DNA from: Nomia melanderi
Taxonomy: Eukaryota > Arthropoda > Insecta > Hymenoptera > Halictidae
DNA: 64,000 nt
Reading direction: 5' to 3'
NCBI RefSeq assembly: GCF_051020985.1
Contig: NC_135010.1
Span: forward strand, 3,532,001 to 3,596,000
In this document: one piece after another, positions 11,798 through 24,893 of the stretch
Layout of the letters: each line of letters begins with the position of its first letter
How positions within the stretch are numbered: the stretch's first letter is position 1
The notes under the pieces: generated by a model
Told to the model about the DNA's origin: nothing
What the model saw: the letters and a program-made list of their open reading frames with translations, nothing else
The model's database searches: none
Translations under genes and position numbers: made by a program

Positions 11798-11946
11798 AGA
11801 TTAGCAATATTTTACTGAATATGTTGAAAATGATTAAAGCTGGAAGAATATTGGAAATTAGTGTTTTTTATTGAGTAATCTATAGCTATTCCATTTTTTC
11901 CTTTTTAAATGATGTATTAGGAAGCAATACCTTTTTAACGATAATT
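11798..11946 (+). repeat. Direct repeat copy 2 (partner 11000-11148)
   Basis: Same blocks as copy 1, in the same orientation. Confidence 0.7.
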
Positions 11947-14400
11947 TTTTTATCAAAAATATAAATGCATTGTTTTGTACATTCGTTTGTTAGAAGTATA
12001 GGTACGTGCAAATTAATTGTACCTATGAACCAAAGTTTTTATATTTGCTTTGTGAACAAAGTTATAATTTAATTTTACTGGCATTGCAAAACGGAGTCTT
12101 TATGTGCGTTATCCAAGCACATAGTGAACTACTATTACATTTTACATAACTCTATCATAACCTATGTTTAAAGTTACTTATACACGGTATAATAGAAAAT
12201 ATTATGAAATTTTATATCAGATATTTATTTTATTTGATCTTGACGGCATTATATTCATCAAATATTAAACAAAAAATTATATATGCAGAATAATTATAAC
12301 TCATTTGGTAGGATGCAACTAAATCACCAATTCTCTCCTACTTAGGAGTAAACAAATTGCTTTTTATTTTGTTTATAAGTCAATGATAGAAAATGAATCA
12401 ACCGAAGGAATATACAAATATAAACTCATTTTCTATCATCTTACAAATTTAATTTTCAAAACACGTCAAATTCTTGAAATTTCACCGATATAATTTAAAT
12501 ACATATATATCAAACTTAAATATTGAGTACTATAAAAATGATTTTAATTCTATAAATCTATTCAGGGATCACCGTATGTATGAAAACGATAACGCTAGAA
12601 CGAACTCCGTCACAAGTTCCCCTCTTCACTTTAGCCTATGCATTAGCCCTCCCATTGAATCCCGTTTTGTTATTGTCTTCTGGCTGCAACCAGCAACACT
12701 ATCGTTTTCATTGTACTGTTAGAGGATCATAACTCTATTGATAATGTCGATACTCTTACAGGTCCAAGAATAACAGTGAGCTTCAGCACGGTAGATGATT
12801 CGAGTACGATGAAGCTGTGGATAGGTTTACGTTATGTATCGAATTGAAAGGTTTACTGTTGACAGTAGAACTCTAGTAGATGCAAACTGTCCAAGGAACT
12901 TAATGAAGTTTAATGAAATTCAGGTTTCATGAAGATAGTTGTCAGAAAAAAATTTGATACATGTTTTTTTAGCAGTCATTGTAGAATGTCGAAGGACTGA
13001 AAACAGCTCTTAAAGGTGAGGATTAAAAATAAATTTTCTTTTAAATATTTTAGGCAATAGTACAGGAAAGCAAATTGTTTTATATGTAAAATTTTGAATC
13101 AGGGGTTTAATCATGTAAAAAAGGAATCTAAAAAATGTTTTATTCAAAGAATATAGTGTATTAAGGTTTGATTTTTCTTGTTTTAGAAATTTGTTTTGCA
13201 TCAGATAATATTTAACATGAAAAAATGATTAAAAAGTAGCTGTACAATATGTATAATTAATAGAATTAATATGATATTTATTAATTAACTTATTAATTAA
13301 TATATTATTTCAACAAAGGATTTTCTTCACTAATTTGTATGCAATTGAATTTTTAATTGAAAACTGTATAATTTAATGAAAATCGTGTATTATTTTGCAG
13401 TTCCTGATAATTGAAGGTTATATTATTCTCGTCGATAACAATCTCTGCCGAAACATGATTCTCTAATTTGCAGTCATGCTGTAACCTTTTCACCGTGTTT
13501 ATTTTAATTGTTTTCTCAGCCATTAAGTTGAATATCGTATTTTATTAGCGACGAAGATAATTCAACGAATGGTGTCAGTATTGTCGCTGTTGGAACATAA
13601 CAGTACTACGTTCAATTGTTCGAATGGGTATTTGCAACGAATCCTGCAATCCTATAAATGCAAATTCGTGCTAGATAACGCTAGTACCATTTCACGTTTT
13701 ACGGTCGGTTTTCGGTGAGATAAAACTACCGCCAATTGCGAATGAAGATTTGACCAGTTTTCGTCGTCATTAGGAATCGATAAATTCAGACATCTACAGG
13801 ATGGTGCAAAGGTTTACAAGTTCAAGTCTACAATTTTCAATTATTAAGTCAAACTTGGTACGTACTTATGATAAAGTTCATTATTTGGATAGGACATTTT
13901 AAACTGTCCAGTGAAAGTTAAATGGTTCCTTCAATTCCGGAGAAAATTGTGGAAAGAGGTACCGAGTATATTTGATATAAATCTAGACACTTAAATTCTA
14001 CTTCATGATTAGAATTTAATATTTAAATTATTATGTAAGCTTGTTCTAGGTAAGATGAAAATTCCTTAGATATAATTACATGTCACTTTCAGAAAATGGA
14101 GTAGCATGAAATATTGGGGAAGATTAGAAGGTCTGTAATTATAAATCAACGTTTAAATAATTTAAATAGAACTGAAGTCTCTGAACGCTGGTTTTTCTTT
14201 TAATATTTACCATTTTTGAATGATAAAAAATGATTAAACTATCGTAAGCGTTTTAATATCTTTTTTATGTTTTGTTCTATTGCTATCAAGTATTTCTATG
14301 CATATATATATTTCCATAGTGATAAATTGTTCAAGAACTTTATAAACCACTAATGTATCAAATCGTCTAAAATTGAGCGTAGCAAAAAGTTCAACAAAGT
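11947..14400. other. Intergenic, no gene seen
   Basis: AT-rich with a slightly CpG-richer segment near 13500-13780. A 14-bp inverted repeat (atgatagaaaatga at 12383-12396 and its complement at 12426-12439) could form a hairpin. Nothing else is supportable. Confidence 0.5.
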
Positions 14401-16830
14401 TCCCCATGATTTTTATTTTATTAGAAATCTGATGGAACTTTTAATAAAACAAACAAGCTTCTTTTTTAATCCAGTATCCGTAAATATTTGCATATCGATC
14501 CAGGGTTCAGCAACGAGATGAATGGTTTTACATAATAATCTGTTTTCCCTCAATCTTAAGACTCCTGTTTGACGTTGTGTATCTACAGAATGGCGTGTGT
14601 CAATTTCAGCTATGGCGTCTTCGTACCTCGCGTAGGTACTGGTAGGCGGCATTCGAATTGATTAAATTTCGCGTTTAAATGTTTACACTGGAGGTGTATT
14701 CATTAACGAGAGCAACGCAATTTGTGAATTTAAATTTTCCCTGATCTGCAGCATAAGACTCGAACAGGAACAAGGCGAAAGGAATGAAAAATTCGTTCTG
14801 TATGCAAATCACTATCGCACGTGTATCAGGAAAATGTCTGGCGTCGAGTCGCGTTGAGAACCGCAAATGCTGTAAATTTGCGGTATCCGCCGCCATTATG
14901 GAACTTAACTTCCATTATCGACCCCTTAATTTTTCTGAGGATCTTCCGACTGATTTGCAAGCACTTTTTCTTTGCATTTTAATTAAATTGCTTTCCTCAA
15001 ATGTGCATTGTCACCTTCAGAATGATATACAAGTGCAAAAGGTTAAATATTTCACATATTTTTCGTACTGTATGCAATCTGTGCAATTGTGCATTTTCAA
15101 ATTTAAATATTGAAAACATATTAAGCAAGTAGATAGCCGAACAATTTTGGGAATAACTCTGGACAATAATAATATTATATATTAATGATTAATAATATGA
15201 TATAGTATATAATATATATAGGACTAATAAGTCCAATATATTAATAAAATATTAGAACTAATATATTAATATTAGTTAATTAAAGTATAATATGAAATAC
15301 TAATATATTAATGAATAATAATATTGTATAGTAATGATATATATATTTTTAATTAGAAAATAATAGTTCTCATTTCATTGACGATTACGTTTCAGTGTAT
15401 AACACGGGTTTCCGGAATAACAAGTCCATCAATGTGGCGGTCGAAACGGGACCCACAGAATATGACTTAAACCACCGGAAGCACGTTGTCGAAGGGCGGA
15501 AAGGATTAATCGGGCTTATTGATTTGTCAATAGCGTACTCGGTTCTGAACAATAAACTGTTCCTAGAACAAGACAATTGTTAACTACTATGTAAAATAAT
15601 TTTTAATGAAAGTTACTACATTCAAAATTATTTACATACGAGTTATTTCTATTTTTATTGATATAATCACATATTATCGAAAGATAAGATTAAATAATAT
15701 TTGAAATAGATTGAAAAAGTGGAAAAAACTTTGGGCGTAACAATAACGAAATACAAATGATTTTATTAAAATAATTTAAAAAGATAATATGAAGTCTGAT
15801 GTATTTAAAAATTAAACCGTTGACATGTCTACATTTTTATTCGCAAGAATTGACCGATATTTTTTCAAGTGTCCTTCAAGTGTTCATTCTAAAAGAAATG
15901 TTGTTTCAACGTTGTAATGGAGTTACGTTGTGCGTTTAAAAGTATGCACTGCAGTAAATGGTCTCTTTCAATCATTTTATATTTTGTCATACGTGGGACT
16001 AATATTATAAAATAATAGAATTGTATGAGGTAAACGAATGATTTAGAATAATAGTGGTCTAATTGCTATTTCTGAGTTTTCGTGGGATGTTCTCTGTTTA
16101 ATTAAATACTAACATTAATAATTAATATTCAATAATATGATTAATAATATTGTAATCGTACAACATTACTAGTAATATTGATATAATATTGGATGAAAAT
16201 AATTGGAACAATAGTTTATGTAAGTACACTTCACAAAAGCTTCTTTTTCTTGACAATTCAAAAATAAGAATTAGACCATTATTATTCTCAGCTACTCGAA
16301 TAGACATTAAAGAATGTTGAAACGCTCGTAACGAGGAATATGCAATTGTTTCCATGTATGTCTTTTTCTAATGCACTATTTTAAGAAGGCAATAGCAAAA
16401 AGCATTATCTGAAGGTTTCATTTAAAATATCAAGTTGTACAGAAAGTCAAATTTCAATCAAGATACTTTTTCCAAGGAAAGAGTGATAATAAGAGAAGGC
16501 GCATCAAGTTCATAGCTTCAGTCGGAAATTGAACTCCGTTTGAAGGAATAAAGGCTCTAGGACCAATAAAAAAGTTGGCCTGTAACATCTAGCTTTGCTG
16601 CTATAAGAAGGCAATGTCCATACAGTTATAATGCTCAAACGTTTTGAGTTGTAAAATGTGCAATTGATTCTCCTAAGATTATACCAATCTTTCTTTCGTG
16701 ATGAAAATATTAGTGGTGAAGTTAAGATATTCATTGGTCACAGAATTTGTAAGTTCATTTGTCATAATAATAAATGATAAAGTGTACTAAATCTATCAGA
16801 ACTATGGCATTTAATTTCACTTATTTAATG
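14401..16830. other. Intergenic with CpG-richer islands, no supported gene
   Basis: Islands at about 14580-14930 and 15396-15570 have open frames on both strands. At 15396 a plus frame follows an acceptor-like acgtttcag and stays open for about 60 codons to a stop, but there is no known homology and the minus strand is equally open. The 15160-15360 stretch is nearly pure AT. Confidence 0.4.
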
Positions 16831-17080
16831 TAACCTCTTGCTTTACAATGACGTGTGAGATTCGTGGTTAACATTTCGAATAAAATTTAGCAAATACAAA
16901 ATTGACTAAATTCGCTTAAATTCAAATTAAATACCATTCTTCTATCATTAATTATTATATTGTACGGCAAACGTAGACATAGAATATGCATAGGATTTTT
17001 CTCTTTTTTCGATAAATTATTACTGATAAAGTTGTTGTGTCGATCACAGTGGAAAAATAAATCATAGGGCAAGGGGTTAA
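16831..17080 (+). mobile_element. TTAA MITE family A, full-length copy (250 bp)
   Basis: Starts TAACCTCTTGCTTTACAATG and ends CATAGGGCAAGGGGTTAA, giving about 15-bp imperfect inverted terminal repeats. Internal blocks (cgtgtgagattcgtg, aaacgtagacatagaatatg) recur in the other copies. The TTAA end and short TIR fit a piggyBac-type non-autonomous element; that class is inferred. Confidence 0.85.
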
Positions 17081-18136
17081 TAAAATACTGAACCAACTAT
17101 TCGTTTAAATCATTTTAGATTTAAGATGAGAAAGGGATTGAGAATTAAAATTTATCATACAAATTTGCAAACATCGATTCGCTGTTTTCTCTTAATTCTA
17201 TTCCCCTATTTTGTCTATTATTTTGTTATTATATTACTATTTATTCCAATAATTTATTCTGACTAAATAGACGATTGTTACAAAAATTTAAGTGAACTTA
17301 AAAAATCTTAGAGAGTTTGAATAAACTGTTTTTCTATATCACCTTTTAGTTTTGAGAAATTTAATTTTGAAACAAAAATATTCAAACTTTTAAATTAAAA
17401 CAATTTTTGCGTGTTAACTGTAAAAAATATTTAAACATTTCTTATGGGAAGTCATTTTACAGATTCTCTCAGATAAAGTGATCTATTTTTTTGTCCTGTA
17501 ACTAACAGTACAAAAATTGCATCAGTTTCATTCGTTATTAGTCAGTTTACCAAGGAATTACTCAAAAGTACACATGTATATTTGACAACTGTTTACGTCG
17601 AAAACGCGGTGTAAAATAAAAACATTTCAATCCATATTTTCAATTTATATTTGTAGTATTCTCCATGTCATTTGTACATATCTAGTATACGTCTATATAA
17701 ATATTTTTCTTAGAGTCCATAATGAAACTGCACTAGATTCCAATGAAACTCTCTTATTCCATTATAGAGCGGATTATACGCTGCAAACGCGCAAAGATTC
17801 GTAGACTAGTCGTGAAATATCTTTTCTGTTCGTTCCTTCATTCCTCGCTGTAAATACATCAACGTGTCGCCTCTTCGAGATTACAGTGGTTCCAGGTTCA
17901 TTACAAAAGGTGGCAAAGTAGTCGCGTCCATTTACATGTGCTCACAAAGGTCTGAAGAATAGCTCTTTACACTCGTTTGTAGCAATCGATTACTAGCCGA
18001 TAGAAGTTTTCCTGAAAGGCACAATTTCCCAACGAATGTCGCGTACTTTTCCCCTACCAATTTGCAACCGCCCGCGAATAATTTCACGCCTGTTGCCTCG
18101 TGGAATATTTTCTCCTATTCCCAGACCTTACCGCCA
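17081..18136. other. Intergenic, no gene seen
   Basis: AT-rich to 17750, then CpG-richer from 17750 to 18440. No exon or repeat ends are clear. Confidence 0.5.
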
Positions 18137-18172
18137 CTCTCTCTCTCTTTCTCTCTCTTTCTCTCTCTCTCT
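18137..18172 (+). repeat. CT-rich microsatellite
   Basis: Runs of CT dinucleotides interrupted by TTT, at the edge of a CpG-rich island. Confidence 0.9.
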
Positions 18173-18655
18173 GTCATCAGCGGCGCGTAATTAAGGTCTT
18201 AGCCCGTGGACGAGTTTAAGGTTTACTTTAAAACGAGAACGCCGCGTTAAAGCTGGAAAAAATACCCGCGACGTCACGTTTAACCCTCGCCGAACGGTGA
18301 ATGAGCCTGTTCGGACATGACTGTAGAAACCTGCTGTAGAGATTTGTGGGCAGGGATTGGAAAGGTTCCGAAAATAACTGTTTGAAATTCTTATACAAGA
18401 TATCTCGTGATTGGTGATACAAGCGAGCAGGGAGGGATTCTACGTGAAAAATTGAATCGAAAACGTAGGATTAAAGTTTTTCATATGAAGCTTTGTTTTT
18501 GAGAAATAGGTTTGAAAATTTGTCGAGTACTCGTGCGTGTGTATGTATATATATAATCTAGATAAAGTAGTTTTTCTAAGTTTCATTTTCTTTAAATTTT
18601 AAGTAAATGTTACTTGTAATTGCGAGTAAATAAAAAGAAACTAAAAAAACCTACT

Positions 18656-18820
18656 TTAATATTAGATTTACGGACTTAAAAATCGGAGATTGAAGGGTGG
18701 ACAATTAAGATATATACTCCTGTAATTGCGTAAATTGAAATCGATTTAATCAGTTACTGAATAATGTTTATAAAATTCAATATGTGTTAAATTGACGCGT
18801 TTCGTAAACCCTAGTGTTAA
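18656..18820 (+). mobile_element. TTAA MITE family D (165 bp)
   Basis: The left end is TTAATATTAGATTTACGGAC. The right end read in reverse is TTAACACTAGGGTTTACGAA. These make about 20-bp imperfect inverted repeats flanked by TTAA. A related element lies at 51238-51420. Confidence 0.7.
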
Positions 18821-19429
18821 CTAGACAACTCGATTACAGTAATTGATAACAATTCTTAACTTTTACACTAAAACTGACTGATTTTTCACCCATGTCTCTC
18901 TTATATTACAAAGCAGTCCCCATTCTGTATTTGTTTTTCTTAAGTATTGCCAAGTATGACAGTGTTCATTGTCATCGCCGAACTACTGGGCGATGAAAAT
19001 CCTGGGAGTGGCATGTACCGTAACCTTGGACTTCTTTGTCTACCAAGGCTGCCTAACCCTTTTTTCCTGACAATGAGGTTTGTGCATCTTAATCCTTTTG
19101 TTTTTAACGCCGGTTATAGTCGACATTCGTTTAAGATAAGTTAAGATCCATGAACGTCTAGTGTAAATGACTTTCAGTACTGTCGCAACAATTTTTGGAA
19201 TATTTTTTCCTGTGCACATATTATAACAATTTTTTTATTTTAAATCTTATTCTCATTAATATGTAAAAGTAAAGTTTTATAATACTGTCGGTATACCAAT
19301 GATTAAACACTGCATTTGAATGGCAGCGCTTCCGTAGATGAAAAACACATAGAAAGGATAAGACTGCGTTAAGGCTAATCTTACAATCTACAGGGTACTA
19401 TATAATCGTATAAATTTCCTTGTACAGAG
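18821..19429. other. Intergenic, no gene seen
   Basis: The 18947-19144 plus frame has no homology or splice signals. Nothing else is supportable. Confidence 0.45.
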
Positions 19430-19480
19430 TTAACCCCTTGACATATAATGACGTGTCGCATGTATGGTAAAGATTTCTTA
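19430..19480 (+). repeat. TTAA MITE family A, 5' end fragment
   Basis: Begins TTAACCCCTTGACATATAAT, then gacgtgtcgcatg, matching the family's left end. The right end was not found. Confidence 0.55.
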
Positions 19481-20090
19481 ACTCTTAATAACCCAGCATG
19501 TTTTTGGACTGTGACTAATTTGTAGAAAATTGTTAATACCATACGAAAGGATTTTCTTCTAAAATCTAGAATATAATTTTTAATTTAATTTATACTCATA
19601 ATAATTCATAATTTGTAATTTATAATCATCTTAGATGTTGTAACATAGTCGAAAGAAATGCTAGAGGAAGTTCTAATTGGAAAGAGCGATGACATGTCAT
19701 ATTTTATTCCATAAATTGGAACAATTAAATGTTTGATTACTTTGTAGGAAATATTTTAAATGTATTTGAACTTTATATTATGAATTACTGTACAAAGTGT
19801 AGCATGATAAAATATGCAAATTGAAATGAATTTCTATTATAAATTCGGTGACACAAATAATGAATATTTCCATTGAAGAAATATCTTTAATAAAGAAGTG
19901 CAATCTTAAATAATGAACAATAAAAACAGAGAACAAAGAAGACTAACATCTTAAAAACAAATTAAATATTAAAAACGACACACTGCAACAATAATTCATA
20001 ACCAAAGGCCCAAGCTGTCACATATTAATAACGGTAATAATAATAAGACGAAATTAATAATGAGATAAAATACAACACATTATAACAACA

Positions 20091-20306
20091 AATATGTACA
20101 AACAAGTACAAAAAAAATAACTAAAACCAAAAATAATACGATATTCGTTTCAAAAATTTTCTCTTCTCTTCATTGATTTTGATTTCATCATTCATTTGAC
20201 TTTGCTGGTAACAAATATTCACAAACAAATACACAGAACTAAATAACTAAAAAAGGAAAATAATAAAACATTCGTTAAAAAAATGTTCTCTTTTCTTCAT
20301 TGATTT
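20091..20306 (+). repeat. Diverged tandem duplication, period about 122 bp
   Basis: Both units contain an acaaacaa-tac block, then ataactaaa, an ataat-a-attcgtt block, and finish tcttcattgatttt (20091-20180 and 20212-20306). Confidence 0.7.
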
Positions 20307-20329
20307 TCACAGTGATATTGTACAGGCGA

Positions 20330-20760
20330 TGCATCGAAGGGTATTTTCACCCCACGAACCTAAGTTAACGCAGCTGGGAAGCGCTCGAACCTCTTTTATC
20401 TCTGTTTTACCGTTGAACAAATAAAAAAACTGGTGTCTCTTCTGAAAATGGTGCTTACGCGATGTTTTTACGTTCGCCGCGCGATATTTCACGCAATATT
20501 GCGACAATATTTCGTGGCGAGGGTACACGCAAAAGTTGCTTCATCGTTGATTGCTTGCTCGATCGCAACGATAAGTTACACAACCACTGGACTGACCTGA
20601 ATCGTACGTTTCGCTTAACTTTAAAACAAACCGAACTTCGCGAGCCCTTCTCGCGCTTTATTAACGTCCTCCGATCCTTCAAATATTGACTTTTCCTCAC
20701 CACGCATTACCGGAACTTCTCGAGAAATTTGCGGTCACTGCTGAATCTCTTTGCCTAGTT
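20330..20760. other. CpG-rich island, no supported gene
   Basis: Dense CpG (for example ttcgccgcgcgatatttcac). Frames are open on both strands (minus 20455-20703, plus 20462-20689) without splice context. It could be an unannotated promoter or noncoding-RNA start. Confidence 0.35.
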
Positions 20761-20830
20761 CCGAACAATAAAATAATTACTAAACTGTGGAAAATGCCGT
20801 CTTACAGGCGTAAAGTGTGAAGTACTTAAT

Positions 20831-20992
20831 CTGTTAATTGTAGAATTTAGTTTGAAAAATCTCTGACTTTGTATGTACTCGTCAATGGCAGAACGAATGC
20901 ACCTAGGGTATATTTTAATAAAAACTAAAGCAAAACAAAGAAGAATTACATGTTCAACTGAAAAAGTAAATAATTTATCGTTGAAAGAATTA
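20831..20992 (+). repeat. Dispersed repeat, copy 1 (copy 2 at 36314)
   Basis: Shares agtttgaaaaatctct, agggtatattttaat, gaagaatta and aataatttatcgttgaaaga in the same order with 36314-36490. Confidence 0.75.
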
Positions 20993-21589
20993 GTATCATT
21001 TCGATTTTAAGATTACGTGTATACTTGTTCGACACAGTTAACAGGTTAAAATAAGATGCATACAGTCTGTCCGTTTTATTCGTGTACAGTTGAATATTTA
21101 TTTAATCATTGAAGATACGAACAAATGTTTCAGGTAAAAATTGTTCGACACGATGGGGAACATTTAATAAGCTCGATCTTTTTATATTGTCATTTAAAGA
21201 GATTTAATGGTGAATGCATTTTTTTAGAATGGAGCTACGTATTATAATTAATGTCAGCTATTGTATTTTTCAAGACGAATTCAACGATGTGTATAACCTT
21301 TACTTTCAATTAATAATGTATCGACTATTTTTATGAATAATAAATATTATTATATAATTATTATAAATAGAAAAGAAAGTACTTAGGTACAATTAACATA
21401 AATATTTATATTCGCGGAGAGATCTCTGGAACAAAAATTGTGTAGACAATTTGCGAAGTGAAATTAAAATGTCCCTGTGACGTGTTTCTTCAAAATATAT
21501 TCTTGCCTGTTAATTCGAACCCTTATTTTTACCGCAATCTTGTTCAGAGGAAAATTCTATTTCGTAGCCGCCTCGCGTCGTGTCGGGTG

Positions 21590-21770
21590 CTGGTTCGGTG
21601 AATAAGATGCTCCGCTGTGATTAAAGCATCACCGCGGATTAATAAACGACACGGTCTGTCCAATACTTCCGACGAAGGTATAAAAATGGTAATTATTAAT
21701 ATGAATAATTTCGTGATACCAATTGATCGATCGTCGGCGAAACGCGTCCCGGAGTTTAACTTCGCGACTC
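21590..21770 (+). repeat. Duplicated noncoding segment, copy 1 (copy 2 at 23490)
   Basis: Shares the blocks ctgtgattaaa, attaataaacgacac, gtataaaaatggtaattatt, then aatatgaataattt and attgatcgatcg with the copy 1.9 kb downstream. The minus frame is open in both, but codon differences between the copies show no third-position excess, and the plus frame is broken in copy 2. A noncoding origin is therefore favoured. Confidence 0.65.
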
Positions 21771-23489
21771 CCAAAAATTTTTCTTTGATTTTGCACAAGA
21801 AAAATGTTGGAAATCTCCTAACTGCTAGAGATTAATTTTTTAATTTAGCACAAGAAAAATGTTGAAAATTATTCATCATTAAAATGAGATCGGGAAAATT
21901 ATAAAAAAGAATTTTTTGGAAATCTACACTTTTCTGTCATATATTTATAAAAAGAATTATGTGACATTTGTGCAGTTTTATTAATACTTCTTATGTAATA
22001 TATTTATGATGCGAGCAGTCAGGAGTAAAAGTATTTGTAAAGCAATGATTGTTTTATGGTACATGAAGATGATATGTCTTATCATTGATAACAGTGTTAA
22101 TATTTTTTGTTAATATTCTTTGACACTGTCATCGTCTTTCAAATTATTCGAAAGATTTTTTATTAATATTTAGTATTTTTGCTTTTAAAAAATATTCTTA
22201 CTATACATGTTAGAACAAGTTTATCCTAGCTTGTTCCAAAAATAGTACGATAAAACATTTTCGAACTTTGCATGCCTGTATCATTATTCTATAAAAATAT
22301 AGTTCTTGAATTTAACCAAAGATCAATTCAAAAGGACGAACATTTAATTCGGTTATTGTGCTTTAAAATTCTTCCATATCTAGCATTCATCTTGTACTTT
22401 ATTTTTGGTATGTGCTACTTTTTTCCATTTGTTTAGGAATTTGTCATTTATGGGAATGAAAGTACAGATCTGCAGTCAATTTATGTTTGATTTTTGCGGT
22501 ACTCTGGGAATACCGTGTCATGTATTTCAAATTCCCCAAGTTAGGTGATAATACTGTCTACTAGGAATTTTGATCTGTATACACTGGGTGATTTTATTTT
22601 CGATTGTGAAATTACGATTTAGATTATATATTTGGTTTTAAAAATAAACTCAAAAATATGAAAAAGATTGATGTGTAATGTCTTATTCGTCTTACATATT
22701 GTTCACGTATATTTCAACATTTACAATGTTAAACAAATATATAAATTTTACTTACGAAATTTTAGGAAATCGTTTCTTATAACAAATATTTGTACATCTT
22801 TTATAGTTAACATATAAAGGATTTTTAAAGTTAAAAACATGTTTCTTTAAACAAATCAGAAGCTACACTGAAAATCTACTAAAATCAACTATTGAATATT
22901 TAATTATATAAAAAGATTAAAAATTCGTGGATGAATTTAATTAATTAAATACTCTTGAAGTACTTTGAAATGGTTATCAGATTCTTCGTCTGTTTTATTA
23001 AGTAACACATATACAGTGCAATTATAATTATTATATAATATAGTAGTAGTATGATTGTAATTATAATCATTATTACTACTCTCAATTAATGCAATAAGCA
23101 ATACTTACTATCACGTAGTAGAGACTTATATCAATTTCAACTTTAATATTTTATTTAAAAAATTAATATTATAATAAAGCTTTATCAATGGTTAACAAAT
23201 GTCTTAAAAGATAATCCAAATTTTTCTTACTCCTTTACTTTAGTAAATAAAATATTGAAACAGAATATATAAAATAAAAGTGTAAAGTTCATTCATTTTT
23301 CGCAAAATTATTATTTCAGTCGGTTTTGCATATCCGTATTTATTACAGATAAAATGCACAGTTTAACGATTACACAATATAATGATTGTAATTAATATGC
23401 ACCCAGATTTACTCAGTATAGAAGCGAATATTAACAAAAAACAAAAAAAGAAAAATAGAATTTTATGAAATATAATATGCCAGAAGGGT
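21771..23489. other. AT-rich intergenic, no gene seen
   Basis: Between the two duplicated segments. Strongly AT-rich, with no supportable feature. Confidence 0.5.
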
Positions 23490-23650
23490 GCGCAACTGTG
23501 ATTGAACTTACACCGCGCATTAATAAATAACAGGGTCCCACTGGTATTCTCGAGGAACGTGTAAAAATGGTAACTGTTAACATGAATAATTCCGTTATAT
23601 TCATTGATCGATCGCCAACGGAACACGACGCGAAGATCAAACGAGCCGCA
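23490..23650 (+). repeat. Duplicated noncoding segment, copy 2
   Basis: Partner of 21590-21770 in the same orientation, with matching gtaaaaatggtaactgttaa and attgatcgatcg blocks. Confidence 0.65.
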
Positions 23651-24726
23651 GGAATTCACGTTAAATCTGGTTAAATACTGCCTCTGATGATGCTTTCTGT
23701 TGAAAGAGCTCTCATTATATTCAGTTTTTATTATTAATAATGTCCGGAAACGATTCTACCCTCTTTTCTAGACAGTGATAACTGTAACATTTGTTTCTAT
23801 CAAATGCCAGTGTTAATTATTGGGAAATAGAGATCTTCATAAATATATTCTGTTGGTTTAAATGGACTTGATAAGGATACTTTTTATAGTCACTGTAGTA
23901 TATGCAAAAAATGTTCATTCTACATTTTTCATATATTATTTTATACGATATAATTGTTCTTAGGTTCGAATTAGTGTTTATTAGACACCCAGTATACTTA
24001 CATGCAAAAAGTATTATTAAATAAGAATAATAATAATAACAACAATAAAACGTATTTAATATCCCAGGTATTAATAAGTCCTACCTATTTTTTAAAGATT
24101 AAATATTTCTTAAATAAATCTTTCCTAACAAGTGATTGAGTAAACTTCTAAAAACAATTAAGAAATTTCCAACTGCTGAATTAGTAGCATCAATAGTAGT
24201 ATAATAAGTAATGTTAATTTTCTAAATTATATTAATGCATAGTTTGTATTGGTTCATTTGTAAGAATATCTGACAAATGTTTTTCAAATATTTCGTTCAT
24301 CGTATACTGTAGTTTGTGACATATTTGTTTCAATTTACGATGATAAAAGGATAATGTGCTTGTTCAGTTTATCATGTCCGCGATATTAAGATACATGTGT
24401 TTGTGCCGACGTAAATAACGTGTAATGTTGAAATTCCATTGCTGAAAGTAGTACGAGTACATTTATTGTCAGACGTCCGAGAACACTGAGGTACACTTCG
24501 CACGCTGGGCGAGCTATACGTATTTCCTATATCCTGTGCATACATTCTGCACGTCTACAAGAAAAGGAAATTTGTTGATTTAATGAGAATGTTCAATCCT
24601 TCATATTTCTCTTCTTTTCCTTTTATTAAATACTATTAACATATAGGGAAGATCGAGGCGAATTGGGTTAGTTCAGATTGAACAACGAAAAACTAATAGT
24701 TAAAACTTAAAATTAACATCTTCTTT
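23651..24726. other. Intergenic, no gene seen
   Basis: AT-rich with scattered short CpG-containing stretches near 24360-24560. Nothing recognisable. Confidence 0.5.
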
Positions 24727-24893
24727 CATAAATTTCTTATTAATAGACATTCAGCTTCAGTATCAGCAAAAGAATATTCAGAAATTTAGAAACATTCGTT
24801 TTCAGTTTCTTGCTTAGAAAACAAAGTTTTATAAAATTTTTTAAATTTGTTTGCTGATATTGAAGCTGAATGTCTATTAATAAGAAATTTATG
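24727..24893. repeat. 44-bp near-perfect inverted repeat (hairpin)
   Basis: The left arm is 24727-24770 and the right arm 24850-24893. They match at 43 of 44 positions, and the one difference would be a G-U pair in RNA. The loop is 79 bases. The left arm begins cataaatttcttattaatag. Whether it is transcribed is unknown. Confidence 0.9.

Noticed and set aside
14413..14652. 79-codon minus frame beginning MPPTSTYARYEDAIAEIDT
   Set aside because: Looks mildly protein-like but has no splice context, homology or conserved partner. Kept only as part of a CpG-richer island.
15385..15583. Overlapping 62-63 codon frames on both strands after an acceptor-like acgtttcag
   Set aside because: Strand cannot be decided, no donor or partner exon, no known homology.
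21544..21798. 84-codon minus frame similar in peptide to the minus frame at 23431-23640, suggesting paired alternative exons
   Set aside because: Differences between the copies are spread evenly over codon positions and no convincing splice sites flank them, so noncoding duplication fits better.
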